Positions 46,999 to 57,971 of a DNA stretch of 64,000 bases are shown piece after piece (the stretch's first letter is position 1; each line of letters begins with the position of its first letter). The notes below the pieces were generated by a model. It did no database searches, had not been told where the DNA came from, and was given only the letters and a program-made list of their open reading frames with translations. The translations under genes and the position numbers were made by a program. The stretch spans positions 20,571,227-20,635,226 of the forward strand of contig CM043703.1 of assembly GCA_023935145.1 (NCBI GenBank), in the 5' to 3' direction. This stretch comes from Bretschneidera sinensis (taxonomy: Eukaryota > Streptophyta > Magnoliopsida > Brassicales > Akaniaceae).

Positions 46999-47961
46999 AT
47001 CAATGATCAATGAATTTTGTTTAATTTTATCGTGAAACTTTTTTGAAATAGCTAATTATGTATGTGTTTTTTTTTTTGGGATACTTGGAGTTTCACAAAT
47101 AAATTATGGATTTTGTATATGTTTTTTGGGATGTTTGGAGTTCCACATGAATTGTGAATTTTGTGTAGGCTAAATAAACATAAATAATAATATCATACAT
47201 GAAACATAGAACACAAATAATTACATAAGCAAATCTCTACTTGATTGAGCGATCACCACAACAAAAACTTGAATTATCTCACAGTAGAAACTTCTTCGTC
47301 TTTGTACTCCTACAACAACAACTTTATCAAATGAATAGAAAACTGAATACTCAGATGTACTGGGAGCCAAAGAGGGGCCTAGCTTGTTTATACACACATT
47401 AGTAACCTTAGTTACTAAGAATCCAAATGGGCCCTTCCATTTATGTCCCATATTGGACTAAGGCCTACTAGTTGTTGACCCAAATTGATAATATTAAAAT
47501 GTGTACAAGCCTAAACCACATGATGACCAATTAACAACATATAGGCTCTCATATTTTTCTTATTGGACCAAATCCATTGACTAAGTTTTATAGAATCAAA
47601 ACCACTATAATTAATGGTAGTCCACATAGAAAAATTCAAACATTTTGTATGTGTTTATTAGGATGTTTGGAGTTTCAGAAATGAATTATGGATTTTGTAT
47701 GTGTTCTTTGGTTGTCGACTTGGCACCAGTGAAAAAACTCTTCTCTATTTTTATAACTAAAATTGTACTGTGTTTCAGCTTGATTTCAGGTGAACAATAA
47801 TAATATAGATACCTAACAATAGTGTCCAATTAACATCAACAAAAATATTCTCACAAACCATCAGCAAGAGCAATAGATGGCAGCTAAACCTTAACCAGCA
47901 ATAAAGTCAATTATGGATTGGGGTAAATATTCAAGGTCTATAATTTCTTTTTAGACTTTCA
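46999..47961. other. MULE 3' internal region
   Basis: Non-coding sequence between the transposase end and the right inverted repeat. A word GGATGTTTGGAGTTTCA followed by GAATTATGGATTTTGTATGT occurs near 47080, 47128 and 47660. The stretch 47165-47640 between the second and third copies may be a small separate insertion, but I found no clear ends. Confidence 0.5.
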
Positions 47962-48878
47962 AACTTTCATGTTTGCCTATATTAATGGTCTATAATTTCT
48001 TATCACATGTGTTGTTCTTCAAATTCTGGGACCACAACCTTCAAAATAATAAATAAATCTAACATAAAATTCAATTACTTGTTGTATATAATAGACACCA
48101 CCACAAGCTTCAAGACACGTAGGAAATAGAACAAAGAATAAAGACGTGCTTCAACAAGTTTAACTGTAAAACATCACCGGCAGATGACATACACGTGAAA
48201 AAAGTTGTTCAAATAGAATAAAGAATAAAGATTTTCTTCCAAAAAAAAAAAATACTTCAGTACCACATAGACATTGTAGACAAGAAAAAACTCGAAAGAA
48301 AAGATAACAAAGAACATAAAATTTAGGTCACTTTTGAAATTATTAACGTACCTTATGTGACGTAGAGCAAAAATATGTGGTCGATCTTCCTTGTACTATG
48401 TTTCAGCTTGATTTCAAGTAATGTGCCGTAGATATAAACCCTAAAATTTGGGTCACTTTTGATTTTTGAGTTCTATGATTAATTTGAGGACATACCGAGA
48501 AAGATTAGTGAGAGAGAGAAAAAAATTAGGGATTTAGAGCTTATTGAGATAGGGGGAAAGAAAGCTTATTGACAAAAAGACATGGTTAAGCGTTTTTTGA
48601 GAAGAATATAGTTTTGGACGTTAGAGAAAAAAAGAAAGAGCTTTCAGCTGTGTTTCTTTTGTTTTTGTTTTTTATCTCACGTGCAAGTGCTAACGTGGTA
48701 AAAAATGGAGCACACGTGACAGAATCCTATATAATTTCGACGGAAAAGTAAATGGCATAGGACAGATGGTTTGAATTGCACCAAAATTTGAAATTGAGGG
48801 TTTAAATTGTCTCGTCTGTAAACTGAGGGGAAATTTGCCATCCAACTTTAAACTCAGGGGATATTTTGCAAATAAGCT
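47962..48878 (-). repeat. Right terminal inverted repeat of the MULE
   Basis: Inverted homologue of 26999-27870. It adds a segment (about 48110-48200) whose counterpart in the left arm lies further inside, near 28150, so the arms have been rearranged relative to each other. Confidence 0.85.
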
Positions 48879-48935
48879 TAACTAAAACAAAAACTCCAAA
48901 AAGAATTTCTTAAATAATTATTAAACTGAATCAGT

Positions 48936-48944
48936 TATATATAT
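48936..48944 (+). promoter_or_regulatory. Likely TATA box of the ATL gene
   Basis: TATATATAT, about 140 bp before the ATG and followed by a CT-rich leader (48995-49020). It lies 49 bp after the right target-site duplication of the MULE. A second TATA-like word (TTATAAAAG, 49045-49053) seems too close to the ATG. Confidence 0.5.
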
Positions 48945-49084
48945 TCATGCCTTTGTCTTATCTTCTTTGTATGTTTTCTCTCCAAACCATCTCACAGAAT
49001 CTCTCTCTCCCTCCCCCAACTTTCACCTTCAGGCCCTAAAAAGTTTATAAAAGAAACTTTCCCTGAAAACAAGCAGCGTTAGAC

Positions 49085-50515
49085 ATGGGCGTTTCCAAGC
49101 CCATTCTCTTATCTTCATCCTCCTCCTTCTTCTTGTTGTTGCTTTTGATTAGTAACTCTCTTATTATACCCTCATTTGCGGATAACGATTCAAGAACAAC
49201 AACGCCCCCTATTGATGAAATTGCAACGACAAACCCATCTCCACCACCTCCTCAAGAGAGACCAAATTTCTCTCCCTTCAAGCCAAGCATAGCCGTCATA
49301 GTGGGCGTTTTAACAATCATGTTCTCCGTCACTTTTCTCTTGCTCCTCTACGCCAAGCACTGCAAGAGAGCCAACGGTCAAGGTTATCACGATTCGCGAG
49401 GCGGTGCTGGTGCCGGATTCAACGGGAGGAAGAACTCGGGGATCGACCAGGCCGTCATCGAGTCGTTACCCGTCTTCCGATTCGGGTCGCTCAGGGGTCA
49501 GAAAAACGGGCTCGAGTGCGCCGTCTGCCTCACCCGGTTCGAGCCCAACGAGGTGTTGCGGTTGCTGCCAAAATGTAAGCATGCTTTCCACGTGGAGTGC
49601 GTCGATACGTGGCTCGATGCGCATTCCTCGTGCCCTCTTTGCCGGTACCGGGTCGACCCAGAGGATGTTCTCTTGATCGAGGATTGCAAATTCTTACATG
49701 AAAACCCACAACCGCATGCGCAGCAAGAAAAACAAGATCTGAGTTCTGATATTGAGTGCAAGAGAAGCGGGGCCGAGTCGACGACCTCGGGGTTCCGGCG
49801 AGTTTCGGGAAGGCACTCCTCGGCTGGGGAGAGAGCAAGTAATGGGTTATTGCAAATCGTTCTGCAGAGACCGGGTGAGAATGATAGGGGCGAGTTGGGT
49901 TGCTCTTCTCGTGATCCGTCGTCGTTCAGGAGATCATTTGATAGTTATTCCATTTCGAGAAAGAAGAGCGAATCTGTGGCCGTTGGATGCTTTGACCGCC
50001 CCCCACGAAAAGACGGGCTTCTGTTGATTGATGGATTGATGGCTGACAGGAAAAGCTTCGAGCGTAGATTCGAGCATAGGATCATTGTCTCCGGCGGCGG
50101 ATCAAGCGGGCTCCACCAACACCACAAACAGAGATGGAGCGATGTACAGCCGTCAGATCTGCTGTATCTACGGTCAGAGATGATAATCAGCGACAGTCTT
50201 AGATTATCGTTAGAGTCGGAGGGATCACGGCCGTCAGTGAATAAGCAGCATCAGAAAATGCAGCTGCCGTTGTACATGAACAGCGAAAAGCAGGAGCAGG
50301 ACACTGACGAGAGTGGCAGAAGCGTAATAAATTCGAGAAGCGTGTCCGAAATCACGGGTTTAAGCAGGTTTTCGAGCAGAGCGAGTAATAGCAGCCATCA
50401 CCATCATCGACAACGACAAACAGGGGTTGTTTCGAGATGGTTGGCTTGGGTTTCATCTCAATCGCACCCGGTTGTACGGTTGGAGCGTAGTGCTGCCCTC
50501 TCTAGCTTAGCTTAG
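49085..50515 (+). CDS. ATL-family RING-H2 E3 ubiquitin ligase (476 aa)
   Basis: Membrane-anchored E3 ligase that would pass ubiquitin from an E2 to substrates. It is intronless, as is usual for ATLs. Residues 1-32 are hydrophobic and Ser/Leu-rich (signal-peptide-like). One membrane helix spans about 69-90 (IAVIVGVLTIMFSVTFLLLL), followed by the basic KHCKR. The GLD-type motif is at 119-130 (GIDQAVIESLPV). The RING-H2 finger has all eight ligands, C145, C148, C164, H166, H169, C172, C183 and C186, with the WLD conserved before SSCPLCR and a Pro before the last Cys pair. The long C-terminal tail is Ser/Arg-rich and ends RSAALSSLA. Size and layout resemble the ATL12/13/42 group. GC content is higher than the surroundings. 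The frame is complete. Confidence 0.95.
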   Translation: MGVSKPILLSSSSSFFLLLLLISNSLIIPSFADNDSRTTTPPIDEIATTNPSPPPPQERPNFSPFKPSIAVIVGVLTIMFSVTFLLLLYAKHCKRANGQGYHDSRGGAGAGFNGRKNSGIDQAVIESLPVFRFGSLRGQKNGLECAVCLTRFEPNEVLRLLPKCKHAFHVECVDTWLDAHSSCPLCRYRVDPEDVLLIEDCKFLHENPQPHAQQEKQDLSSDIECKRSGAESTTSGFRRVSGRHSSAGERASNGLLQIVLQRPGENDRGELGCSSRDPSSFRRSFDSYSISRKKSESVAVGCFDRPPRKDGLLLIDGLMADRKSFERRFEHRIIVSGGGSSGLHQHHKQRWSDVQPSDLLYLRSEMIISDSLRLSLESEGSRPSVNKQHQKMQLPLYMNSEKQEQDTDESGRSVINSRSVSEITGLSRFSSRASNSSHHHHRQRQTGVVSRWLAWVSSQSHPVVRLERSAALSSLA

Positions 50516-51529
50516 CGTAATCATTTTTCCCCCTGTTTTTTTTTCCTACAGTTTATTTGTTTTATACACAACAGGATAAAATCGATTAATTTATTAGTAA
50601 TAGTAGGATTTTAGATGCACGCACGGATGTGGATGTGGATGTGGATGTGGCGAGTTTCTTCTTATTAGTAATTTTTAAAAAATTTAAAAATTTTCAAAAA
50701 TAAAAAACAGTTTTTTTCTTCGAATTTTTTGTCTCTGAAAATTACAATGATTGTTTTCCGGCCAATTGATCCTCCTCCAAACGGACGAGACAAATCCAAA
50801 TTATATATACTTTGATGATGGAAATTTAGCTTAAAATAGTTTCCAAACACTCATTTTTGTAAATATTTGGCTCCATTAAAGTGAGGAGTGGACACTATTT
50901 AATTACGGAATTGAACAGTGAAATCATTGTCAATTTTTTTAAATAATATAGAAAAATAATCACATTAAAATCATTGTCAAGTTGAAATTTTCAATCAAAA
51001 TCAAAATCAAAACCGACTCAGTCGGCTAATCAAATCAAATTAAAGAAATTTCTCGTTTATATTTGTTTTATTGATAAAAACATAGTACTCCGTACAGCTT
51101 GTTTGGATTTTTTTTAAAATTTAAATTTAATTTAAATCAATTTAAGTAGTCGAACTTAATTGAAATAATAATTTAAAATTAAATTTAATCCGAATGATTT
51201 AAAATAAAAAATTAAAAAAAAATGTAACCATAATAAATTTAACTTTTAACTTATCTAAAAAAATTCAAACATTAATAAAATTTGAAGTTACCAAAACATA
51301 ATCCACTTCACATGCTGACAAAATCAATCTATTTATCAGTCATCTCCCGTCTCCTAAGAAAACGATGATCAGGAAACGAAGTCCATGTCCAGTCCATTGG
51401 TGCGAGGGGACGTGTATGGCGAATTTCAACAAAATCAGGGCATCACAGTTTCGACGGTTGGCTAATGAGGTAGGTGGTTTTCTAAAACAATAGTCATTGT
51501 AATAGAGATTGTAATAGAGGTAGTAATTT
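50516..51529. other. 3' flank of the ATL gene and AT-rich spacer
   Basis: It includes the ATL 3' UTR, a (GGATGT)n microsatellite (50625-50650) and AT-rich DNA. No coding feature is seen. Confidence 0.55.
50625..50650 (+). repeat. (GGATGT)4 microsatellite
   Basis: Four perfect GGATGT units plus GG, about 110 bp after the ATL stop. Confidence 0.9.
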
Positions 51530-52366
51530 TAGACACGACACGACACAAAATAAAGCATGTTAATATTGAATATAATCGGATTCGTGTTGTAATCATGTCG
51601 TGTCGCAAGTTGATTCGTCAATTTAAAATGACACGATTAAATTCACAGGTTTAATGGATCATATTGACATAATTATGACCCATAACCTGTTTATGATCCA
51701 ATTAAAAAATTTATCTATTAAATTAAAAAAATTCTTAGCATATATATAAATAAACCTTAGATACTAATTTTACAAACCCAAAAACCAAAACACAAACATT
51801 GCACTGCCGCCTCTCTCGCCTCTCCATTTCTCTCTCGATCTCGAGTCGTCGACCACGCCACCGCACCGGTCCAGTCGTCGATCCCCTTTCCCTTTCTTTT
51901 TCGATCTATTGCAACACCGCACCGGTCCAGGCATGTTTCTTCTTTTCTTTTATCTTTTTCTTTTATTTTATTTTCTTTTTTGATAGAATTTCTTCTTTTC
52001 TTTATAGATTTTAAAATGGACCTTCTCGGTTTAATTTGGAGGCTGGTATGCCAGTGAATGAAAAATAAGTTCACCGTCAAACAAGTTCCTTACACACCCA
52101 GGAAGCAGTTGTTCTCTTTCAAGGTATTCAACTTTGACCTTTTTATTCTTTAATTATCTTGTATTTTGAAGCCTATTATGGAAGTTTTGGTGAAATTAGA
52201 GGGACCCATTTGTTAAATATTGGTAGTTAACGCATTATAGTGAAGCAATTAAGAGTTCTCATTGCAGTTTGAGGTTCAACTTTGGAACATTTTTGTGGTA
52301 AATAATGTCTTCTGAATGAACTTTGGGCAACCCTGTTGTTAAAAAGCGTTTAATTGTGTTTATATG

Positions 52367-52529
52367 TGTTGAATTTAAGAGAGGAAGTGAGACAATACAA
52401 AGAGAAGAATTGTATTGAATGGTGTAATTTACTTACAAGGGAGCTATCATATTTATACAAGCCAATAGGAGAGGCAAAGCTATACACAACCAATGTGGGA
52501 TATAATACATTAACTATAATACATTAACA
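52367..52529 (-). repeat. 3' LTR of the short-LTR copia element
   Basis: 163 bp, from TGTTGAATTTAAG to ACATTAACA; it differs from the 5' LTR mainly by a short tandem duplication at its right end. Confidence 0.88.
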
Positions 52530-52542
52530 TCCTCCCTCAAAC

Positions 52543-55500
52543 TCAAGGCGGTAAGTGGGAGGTGAACTTGAGTTTGGAAACCAGAGAGTGAAAGTGTCCG
52601 GGTGGATAAGCCTTAATGAAAATATCAACTGTCTGATCGGCTGAACTGACGGATTGTAGACGAACCGTATTCTGGAGAATGTGATCACGGATGAAGTGGA
52701 TATCATTCTCGATGTGTTTTGTACGTTCGTGGAAGACATCATTGTGAGTGATCTGAATAGCACTCCTGTTGTCACAGTGTAGGATAGTGGCAGCAGGAGA
52801 AGAGATACCCATGTCAGCGAGTAGCCATCGAAGCCAGAGAAGTTCTTGAGTTGCATCAGCCATGGCACAATATTCAGCTTCAGTACTGGAGCGATCAACC
52901 ACAGTTTGTTTCTTACTACGCCAGGAAATGAGAGAATTGCCCAAAAAGATACAGTAACCAGTGGTTGAACGTCTGTCGGTGGGGTCTCCGACCCAATCGG
53001 CATCAGAATAGGCTTGTAAAATAGGGGCAGACTGTGTTGAGAAATGAAGCCCATAAAATAAAGTACCCTTGACGTACCGAAGAATGCGAAGAACAGTCGA
53101 GTAATGGGTGGTCCAAGGAGCGGACAAGAACCGACTGACCTGATGAACGGCATAGGCAATGTCAGGGCGAGTGACAGTAAGATATACAAGACTTCCAACC
53201 AGTTGGCGATATAGAGTGGCATCCTGAAGAGGTGAACCATCGAGTGGGGTAAGTTTGACATTTGGCTCGAGATGAGTAGTGGCAGTGGTTGAGTCAGTGA
53301 TCCCAGCCTTGGAAAGGAGATCTGAGGTGTATTTGGCCTGAGAGAGAAAAAATTCATCAGAACTAGATGAGACTTCGAGGCCAAGAAAATAGGTGAGCAC
53401 GCCAAGATCTTTCATCTCGAATTGGCCACTGAGAAACTTTTTGAGTTCAGAAATACCATGTGGATCATCTTCAGTAATAACCATATCATCCACGTACAGT
53501 AAAAGAAGGATAATGTCGTTGGCAGTATGGCGGATAAACAGAGCAGAATCATGAGCACTCAGTGTGAACCCAAACTGATGAATGGTAGTGCTGAATTTGG
53601 AAAACCAGGCACATGGAGCTTATTTTAAATCATATAAGGCACGACGAAGGCGACAAACTTTGTTTCGAGTGGTATCCAAGCCGGGAGGTGTATGCATATA
53701 GACTTCCTCAAGAAGTTCCCCATTCAGAAATGCATTTTTGACATCCATTTGAAATAGAGTCCATCTTCGAATGGCGGCGACATCAATGAGTGTACGAACA
53801 GATATGAGTCTCGCCACTGGAGCAAATGTCTCTTCATAGTCAATGCCATATTCCTGAGCAAATCCCTTGGCAACATGTCGGGCTTTATATCATTCAATAG
53901 AGCCATCAGAAAGTGTCTTGATCTTAAACACCCATTTGCACCCAATAGAAGTTTTTCCAGGGGGTAGATCAACAATATCCCATGTATGAGTTTTAGCTAA
54001 GGCCTGAAGTTCTTCATCCATTGCTTTCTGCCAAAGAGGATTAGTACTAGCCTCTTTATAGGATTGAGGCTCATGCAGATGAAGTATAGTGGAAAAACAA
54101 TGATAATCACAATGGTAATCAGCAAGATGAGAAGGGGGGTGAGTTACTCTGGTAGATCTGCGGGGGTGATCTGGAGGATGGCTCTCAGAGAGAGTCGGTG
54201 CAGACTCATCAGACATAAGAATATCCTCGGGCACGATCGATTGAGTCAGAGAGGTGAGGTCAGCTGATGGTTCTGGAGCTGGAGCTGGGTCTGGAGAGGT
54301 AGGATCAGCTGGTGGTTCTGGAACGGAAGGGGTGATATCAGCTGGTGATTCGGAGGTGGACTCAACAGTACCTGAAACTGGATTATCAGGAAATAACTTA
54401 ATAGATAGATCAGTAAAGAATCTGGAGTTAGTGATGGTTGATATGTCAAATGACCGTAAGGAAGAGAACATTTGATGTTCCCAAAAAATGACATGACAAG
54501 AGATACAAAGAGTTTTAGAAATAGGATCCCAGCATCGATACCCCTTATATTCAATACCATATCTAATGAAACAACACAAATGAGCCCTTGGTTGTAATTT
54601 GTTATGTTCATGTGGTTTGAGAAGAACAAAACAAGCGCAACCAAAGACTCTGAGGTTAGAGTAATCAGGAGGTTTACCGAAAAGACGCTCGAATGGAGAC
54701 TAATTTGGGATTGTAGTTGAAGGGACACGATTGATTGTGTATACTGCGGTGAAGGCAGCATCACACCAGAAACGTTCAGGACATGATGACGAAATGAGTA
54801 GAGCACGAACGGTGTCAAGAATATGTCGATGTTTGCGTTCAGCTCGTCCATTTTGTTGGGAGGTTCCAGGGCACGAGCGGTGGGGGAGCGTGCCATTTTT
54901 GTGAAGTAGGTTTAGAAATGCACGACCTTTATATTCCATTGCATTATCTGAACGAAAAATTTTGATATTCCGAGATAATTGAGTTTGAACCATAGAAGAA
55001 AAATCAGAATATATTTGAAAGAGCTCAGATCTGCTTTTCATAAGAAACAACCAAGCATAACGAGAATAGTCATCCACAAATATAACAAAATAACGAGCAC
55101 TGCCCATTGATGCATGAGGAGAAGGCCCCCAAACGTCAGAATGTACTAAATCAAAAGGTGCAAGGGAAATAGACTGACTCTCATTAAAAGGTAAAGCTGA
55201 TTGTTTTGCAAGTTGACAATGAATACAATGAAAAGACTCATGCTGAAGTGAACCTAACTGACCACTAGAAATAAGAGAACGTAGAGGGCTAGATGAAGTG
55301 TGACCTAACCGAGAGTGCCACAATTCCACAGGTGAGAGTGCTGGGATGGATGCGGCTGATTGATTTGGTGATGGTGAGGATGGGACTTGGAGATGAGTGA
55401 GCTCAAAGAGGCATCCAACTTTACGGCCGGTTCCAAGGAGTTTTCCTGTCTGAGGGTCCTGCACACGACAACCAGTAGAAGAAAAATGCATATCAAGTCC

Positions 55501-56102
55501 AAGATCATATAGTTGTCCAACAGATATGAGGTTAAGAGTAAGATTAGGAACCAAATATGTGTCAGGGAAAGACAAATGAGAACTATCAACATGTCCAGTA
55601 TGGCTGACTAGCATATTTGATCCATTGGCAGTGTGAATAGTAGGCGCATGCTCATCACGGGTTTTAGAGGAAAAAATAGAGGCATCAGAAGTCATGTGAT
55701 TGCAACAAGCAGAATCGAAATACCATTGGGATGTACCTGGTATAGTTGACATGGCTATATTATTACCGATTTTATTTAGAGCCTCGGTAAGAACGGTGCA
55801 GAAACCACTCCAATCAGGTGAAGAGTTGGATGAAGTTGGTGCAGCATCAATGGTTACAGCAGCAGTATTCTTTGGCTTGGAATATGACCGATTGTATGAG
55901 CCTCGAGAATGATATTAGTTCCCATTTTACTGATTTTCAGATGGAAATTTAGGGCAGTCTGCAAGATAGTGACCTGGTTCTCTACAGACTTTACATATGC
56001 GATAAGGACATTTGAGCAATTCATGCCCTTGTGAATGACAATACTTGCAATATAAGGGCTTCTGGTGTGTGCTATGTCGGTGGGGTAAGTCTGATTCAGC
56101 CA
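52543..56102 (-). pseudogene. Copia gag-knuckle and pol (protease, integrase, RT, RNase H) with C-to-T stops
   Basis: The frame starts near 56102 (MAESDLPHRHSTHQKPLYC) with two knuckles, CKYCHSQGHELLKC and CKVCREPGHYLADC. The protease region has WYFDSACCNHMTSD. GAG-pre-integrase has LWHSRLGHTSSSPLRSL and CIHCQLAKQ. The integrase core has HSDVWGPSP, RSDNAMEYKG and QQNGRAERKHRHI. RT has MDEELQALAKTHTWDIVDLP, NAFLNGELLEEVYM and the intact active site YVDDM. RNase H has SDADWVGDPTDRRSTTGY and STEAEYCAM. The C-terminus reads HSLVSKLKFTSHLPP. In-frame stops at PN*SPFE, SIE*YKAR and DLK*APC sit where CAG/CGA/CAA are expected. The classical gag capsid domain is not seen. Confidence 0.9.
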
Positions 56103-56583
56103 TAAGAGCAAAGAGGAAGGTGAACCTCTAAGAAACTGGTGATGTGGCGGTCAACTGATGATGTGGCAGTCAACTGATGATGTGGCGGTCAACGAGTAAC
56201 GTGGCGCTGACGTGTCGTTGATGTGGTGCTGACGCGGCAGCAGCGTGTCTGAAACAGTAGCAGCAGCAGAGATGATGTCAATGGGTGACGTGGCAGTGAG
56301 GTGGCACTGATGTGGCTTTTAGGGCTGACATGGCAGCAGCGTTTCTGAAACAGAAGCGGTAGTGGAGATGATGTCGATGGAGAATGAGACTCCGACTATA
56401 GTGATGACCCGACAGGTATGAAAAGGATATACTAGAAGTTTTTCTGATATGAAGGATCCATTAATATTGGCAATCATAGAGCATACTCAACCCTTAATAT
56501 ACCGAGAATTTCTGATGTGAAGGATCCACTAATAGTGGCAATCACAGAGCATACTCAACTCTTAAAATACCGAGAACCATTAT
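56103..56583 (-). other. Leader region of the short-LTR copia element, with GATGTGGCGGTCAACT repeats
   Basis: About 480 bp lie between the primer-binding site and the first knuckle. It contains three tandem copies of a TGATGATGTGGCGGTCAAC-like unit (about 56138-56198) and further GTGGC/GACGTGGC words to about 56330. A GAAGGATCCA(T/C)TAATA-containing unit is also duplicated (56452 and 56518). No gag capsid sequence is recognisable. Confidence 0.6.
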
Positions 56584-56596
56584 GGCTCTGATACCA
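56584..56596 (-). other. Primer-binding site of the short-LTR copia element
   Basis: The minus strand reads TGGTATCAGAGCC, directly adjacent to the 5' LTR. Confidence 0.85.
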
Positions 56597-56745
56597 TGTT
56601 GAATTTAAGAGAGGAAGTGAGACAATACAAAGAGAAGAATTGTATTGAATGGTGTAATTTACTTACAAGGGAGCTATCATATTTATACAAGCCAATAATT
56701 GAGGCAAAGCTATACACAACCAATGTGGGATATAATACATTAACA
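56597..56745 (-). repeat. 5' LTR of the short-LTR copia element
   Basis: 149 bp, homologous to 52367-52529. Confidence 0.88.
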
Positions 56746-57967
56746 ATATATATTCAATTTAGGAGAAGTGCTTACAATTTTAGTTGAAACTGGATGGTAT
56801 TTGTAAAGATTTGTGTTTTTTTTTTTTTTTTGCTAAGTGGTGCCTTGCCTATGTTAGTTCACCAAGTTTGGGCTAATTTGCTGACTGACCTTTTGATGCC
56901 TATTGTTACCATGAGATTGCAAGTAACACAACATTTGTCGGTTTTAGGGCTTACATTTATTTTTCTTTTTATTGATGTATGTGGGTTTTCTACCATGGCC
57001 ATGTCATAAATTAAGGCATGAAATATAACAGTCACTAGCTCAGTTTATGATAACATTTTAGCCTCCCTCTTCTTGCAAAACGTTTTACTCGCTATTACTT
57101 ACATCGTGGTTCCAATATTGTTATTATTGTTCTCAGCAATAAATTTTTTTTAACTCTTTTACCACATTACCATCCTGGTACAATTTACTTACAAAGGTAT
57201 AAGATGTTGATCATGTCTTGCTTTGAAATATTTATACTTGCTCCTTGGTATCTCTAGTTTCATCATGCCATATTCTTTAGTTTGGTTTTTGATGCTGATC
57301 ATAAGTGATAATGTGTAGATCAAATCCTTTTGTGGCATTCCTATCAATTCGTGAGACACATTAGCTTGTTTCTAGAGTTTCTATTTGCTAGAGCATATTT
57401 ATTTATTAATTAAAATTGTATCCAACTTTTTTGCTCCCTTACTGTTGGTGCTCTACTGAAAAATCCCATCTTGTGAAATTTATCTTCATTGGCATGTTAG
57501 CTTGGAGTTAAGAATGAAAGATTACAGTCATTAGAGCTAGGTATGAAAATATATTGCTTTCTCAGAAGGCATGGGCATAAATTTTGTCCATATTTCCAGA
57601 GTGGACTCTCCCTTTGTTGCAACATCATTGATCAAGCTCGTTTGATTCATAACTGTTGTGTACCTTTGACGAAGAATAATTTTCCCTGTTGATTGTATTT
57701 GAGGCCCCAACCCAGTGATTACTATTCTTTGAAGTGGATGAAACACAATAGAGTTCATTAGCTGATTTTTCACGCACTCTGCTACTTAGACTTTGCATGT
57801 TTGGTTGCATATAATTCTGCTCGTATATGAGACTGCCAATAATTTTCTTTTCCTCATGAACTTTTGCTTCAAGTACATGCAGCTGTTAACTTTATGGTTT
57901 AATTATTTCTTATGTTTGACTATATATGTTTATTTTTGAAATCTCTAATGTGTTGCTTTACATGTAG
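56746..57967 (+). other. hAT element upstream region between copia insertion and transposase
   Basis: AT-rich and intron-like, ending in a splice-acceptor-like TTTACATGTAG just before 57968. No other feature is recognised. Confidence 0.5.
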
Positions 57968-57971
57968 ATCG

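Larger units (their letters stand above)
26999..48878 (+). mobile_element. Mutator-like element (MULE) with two nested LTR retrotransposons
   Basis: A perfect 9-bp direct repeat, TAACTAAAA, flanks the element (26990-26998 and 48879-48887), the classic MULE duplication length. The ends are inverted repeats of about 0.9 kb whose outer bases read GGCTTATTTGCAAAA (left) and AGCTTATTTGCAAAA (right, other strand). Inside is a decayed MuDR-type transposase gene in plus orientation (28757-46998). It is broken by an Athila-like retrotransposon at 30280-35814 and a chromovirus at 36390-45231. Removing these and their target-site duplications leaves about 7.5 kb, a normal autonomous MULE size. The transposase carries many stops, so this copy is no longer autonomous. 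Confidence 0.92.
52367..56745 (-). mobile_element. Ty1/copia retrotransposon with short LTRs (4.4 kb)
   Basis: LTRs are 52367-52529 (163 bp) and 56597-56745 (149 bp), both beginning TGTTGAATTTAAGAGAGG on the plus strand. The primer-binding site (minus strand TGGTATCAGAGCC) directly adjoins the right LTR (56584-56596). A purine tract (minus strand TTTGAGGGAGGA) adjoins the left LTR. The left LTR carries an extra 14-16 bp duplication (TATAATACATTAAC). Flanks ATATG and ATATA match at four of five. Pol is nearly full length, but most of gag is missing. Confidence 0.9.

Noticed and set aside
49404..50127. Several open frames overlapping the ATL gene on both strands
   Set aside because: They are shadows caused by the GC-rich coding sequence; only the 476-residue frame has a RING and membrane helix.
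51757..52100. CT-rich stretch with open frames on both strands
   Set aside because: Pyrimidine-rich leader-like DNA in the hAT element; no protein similarity.
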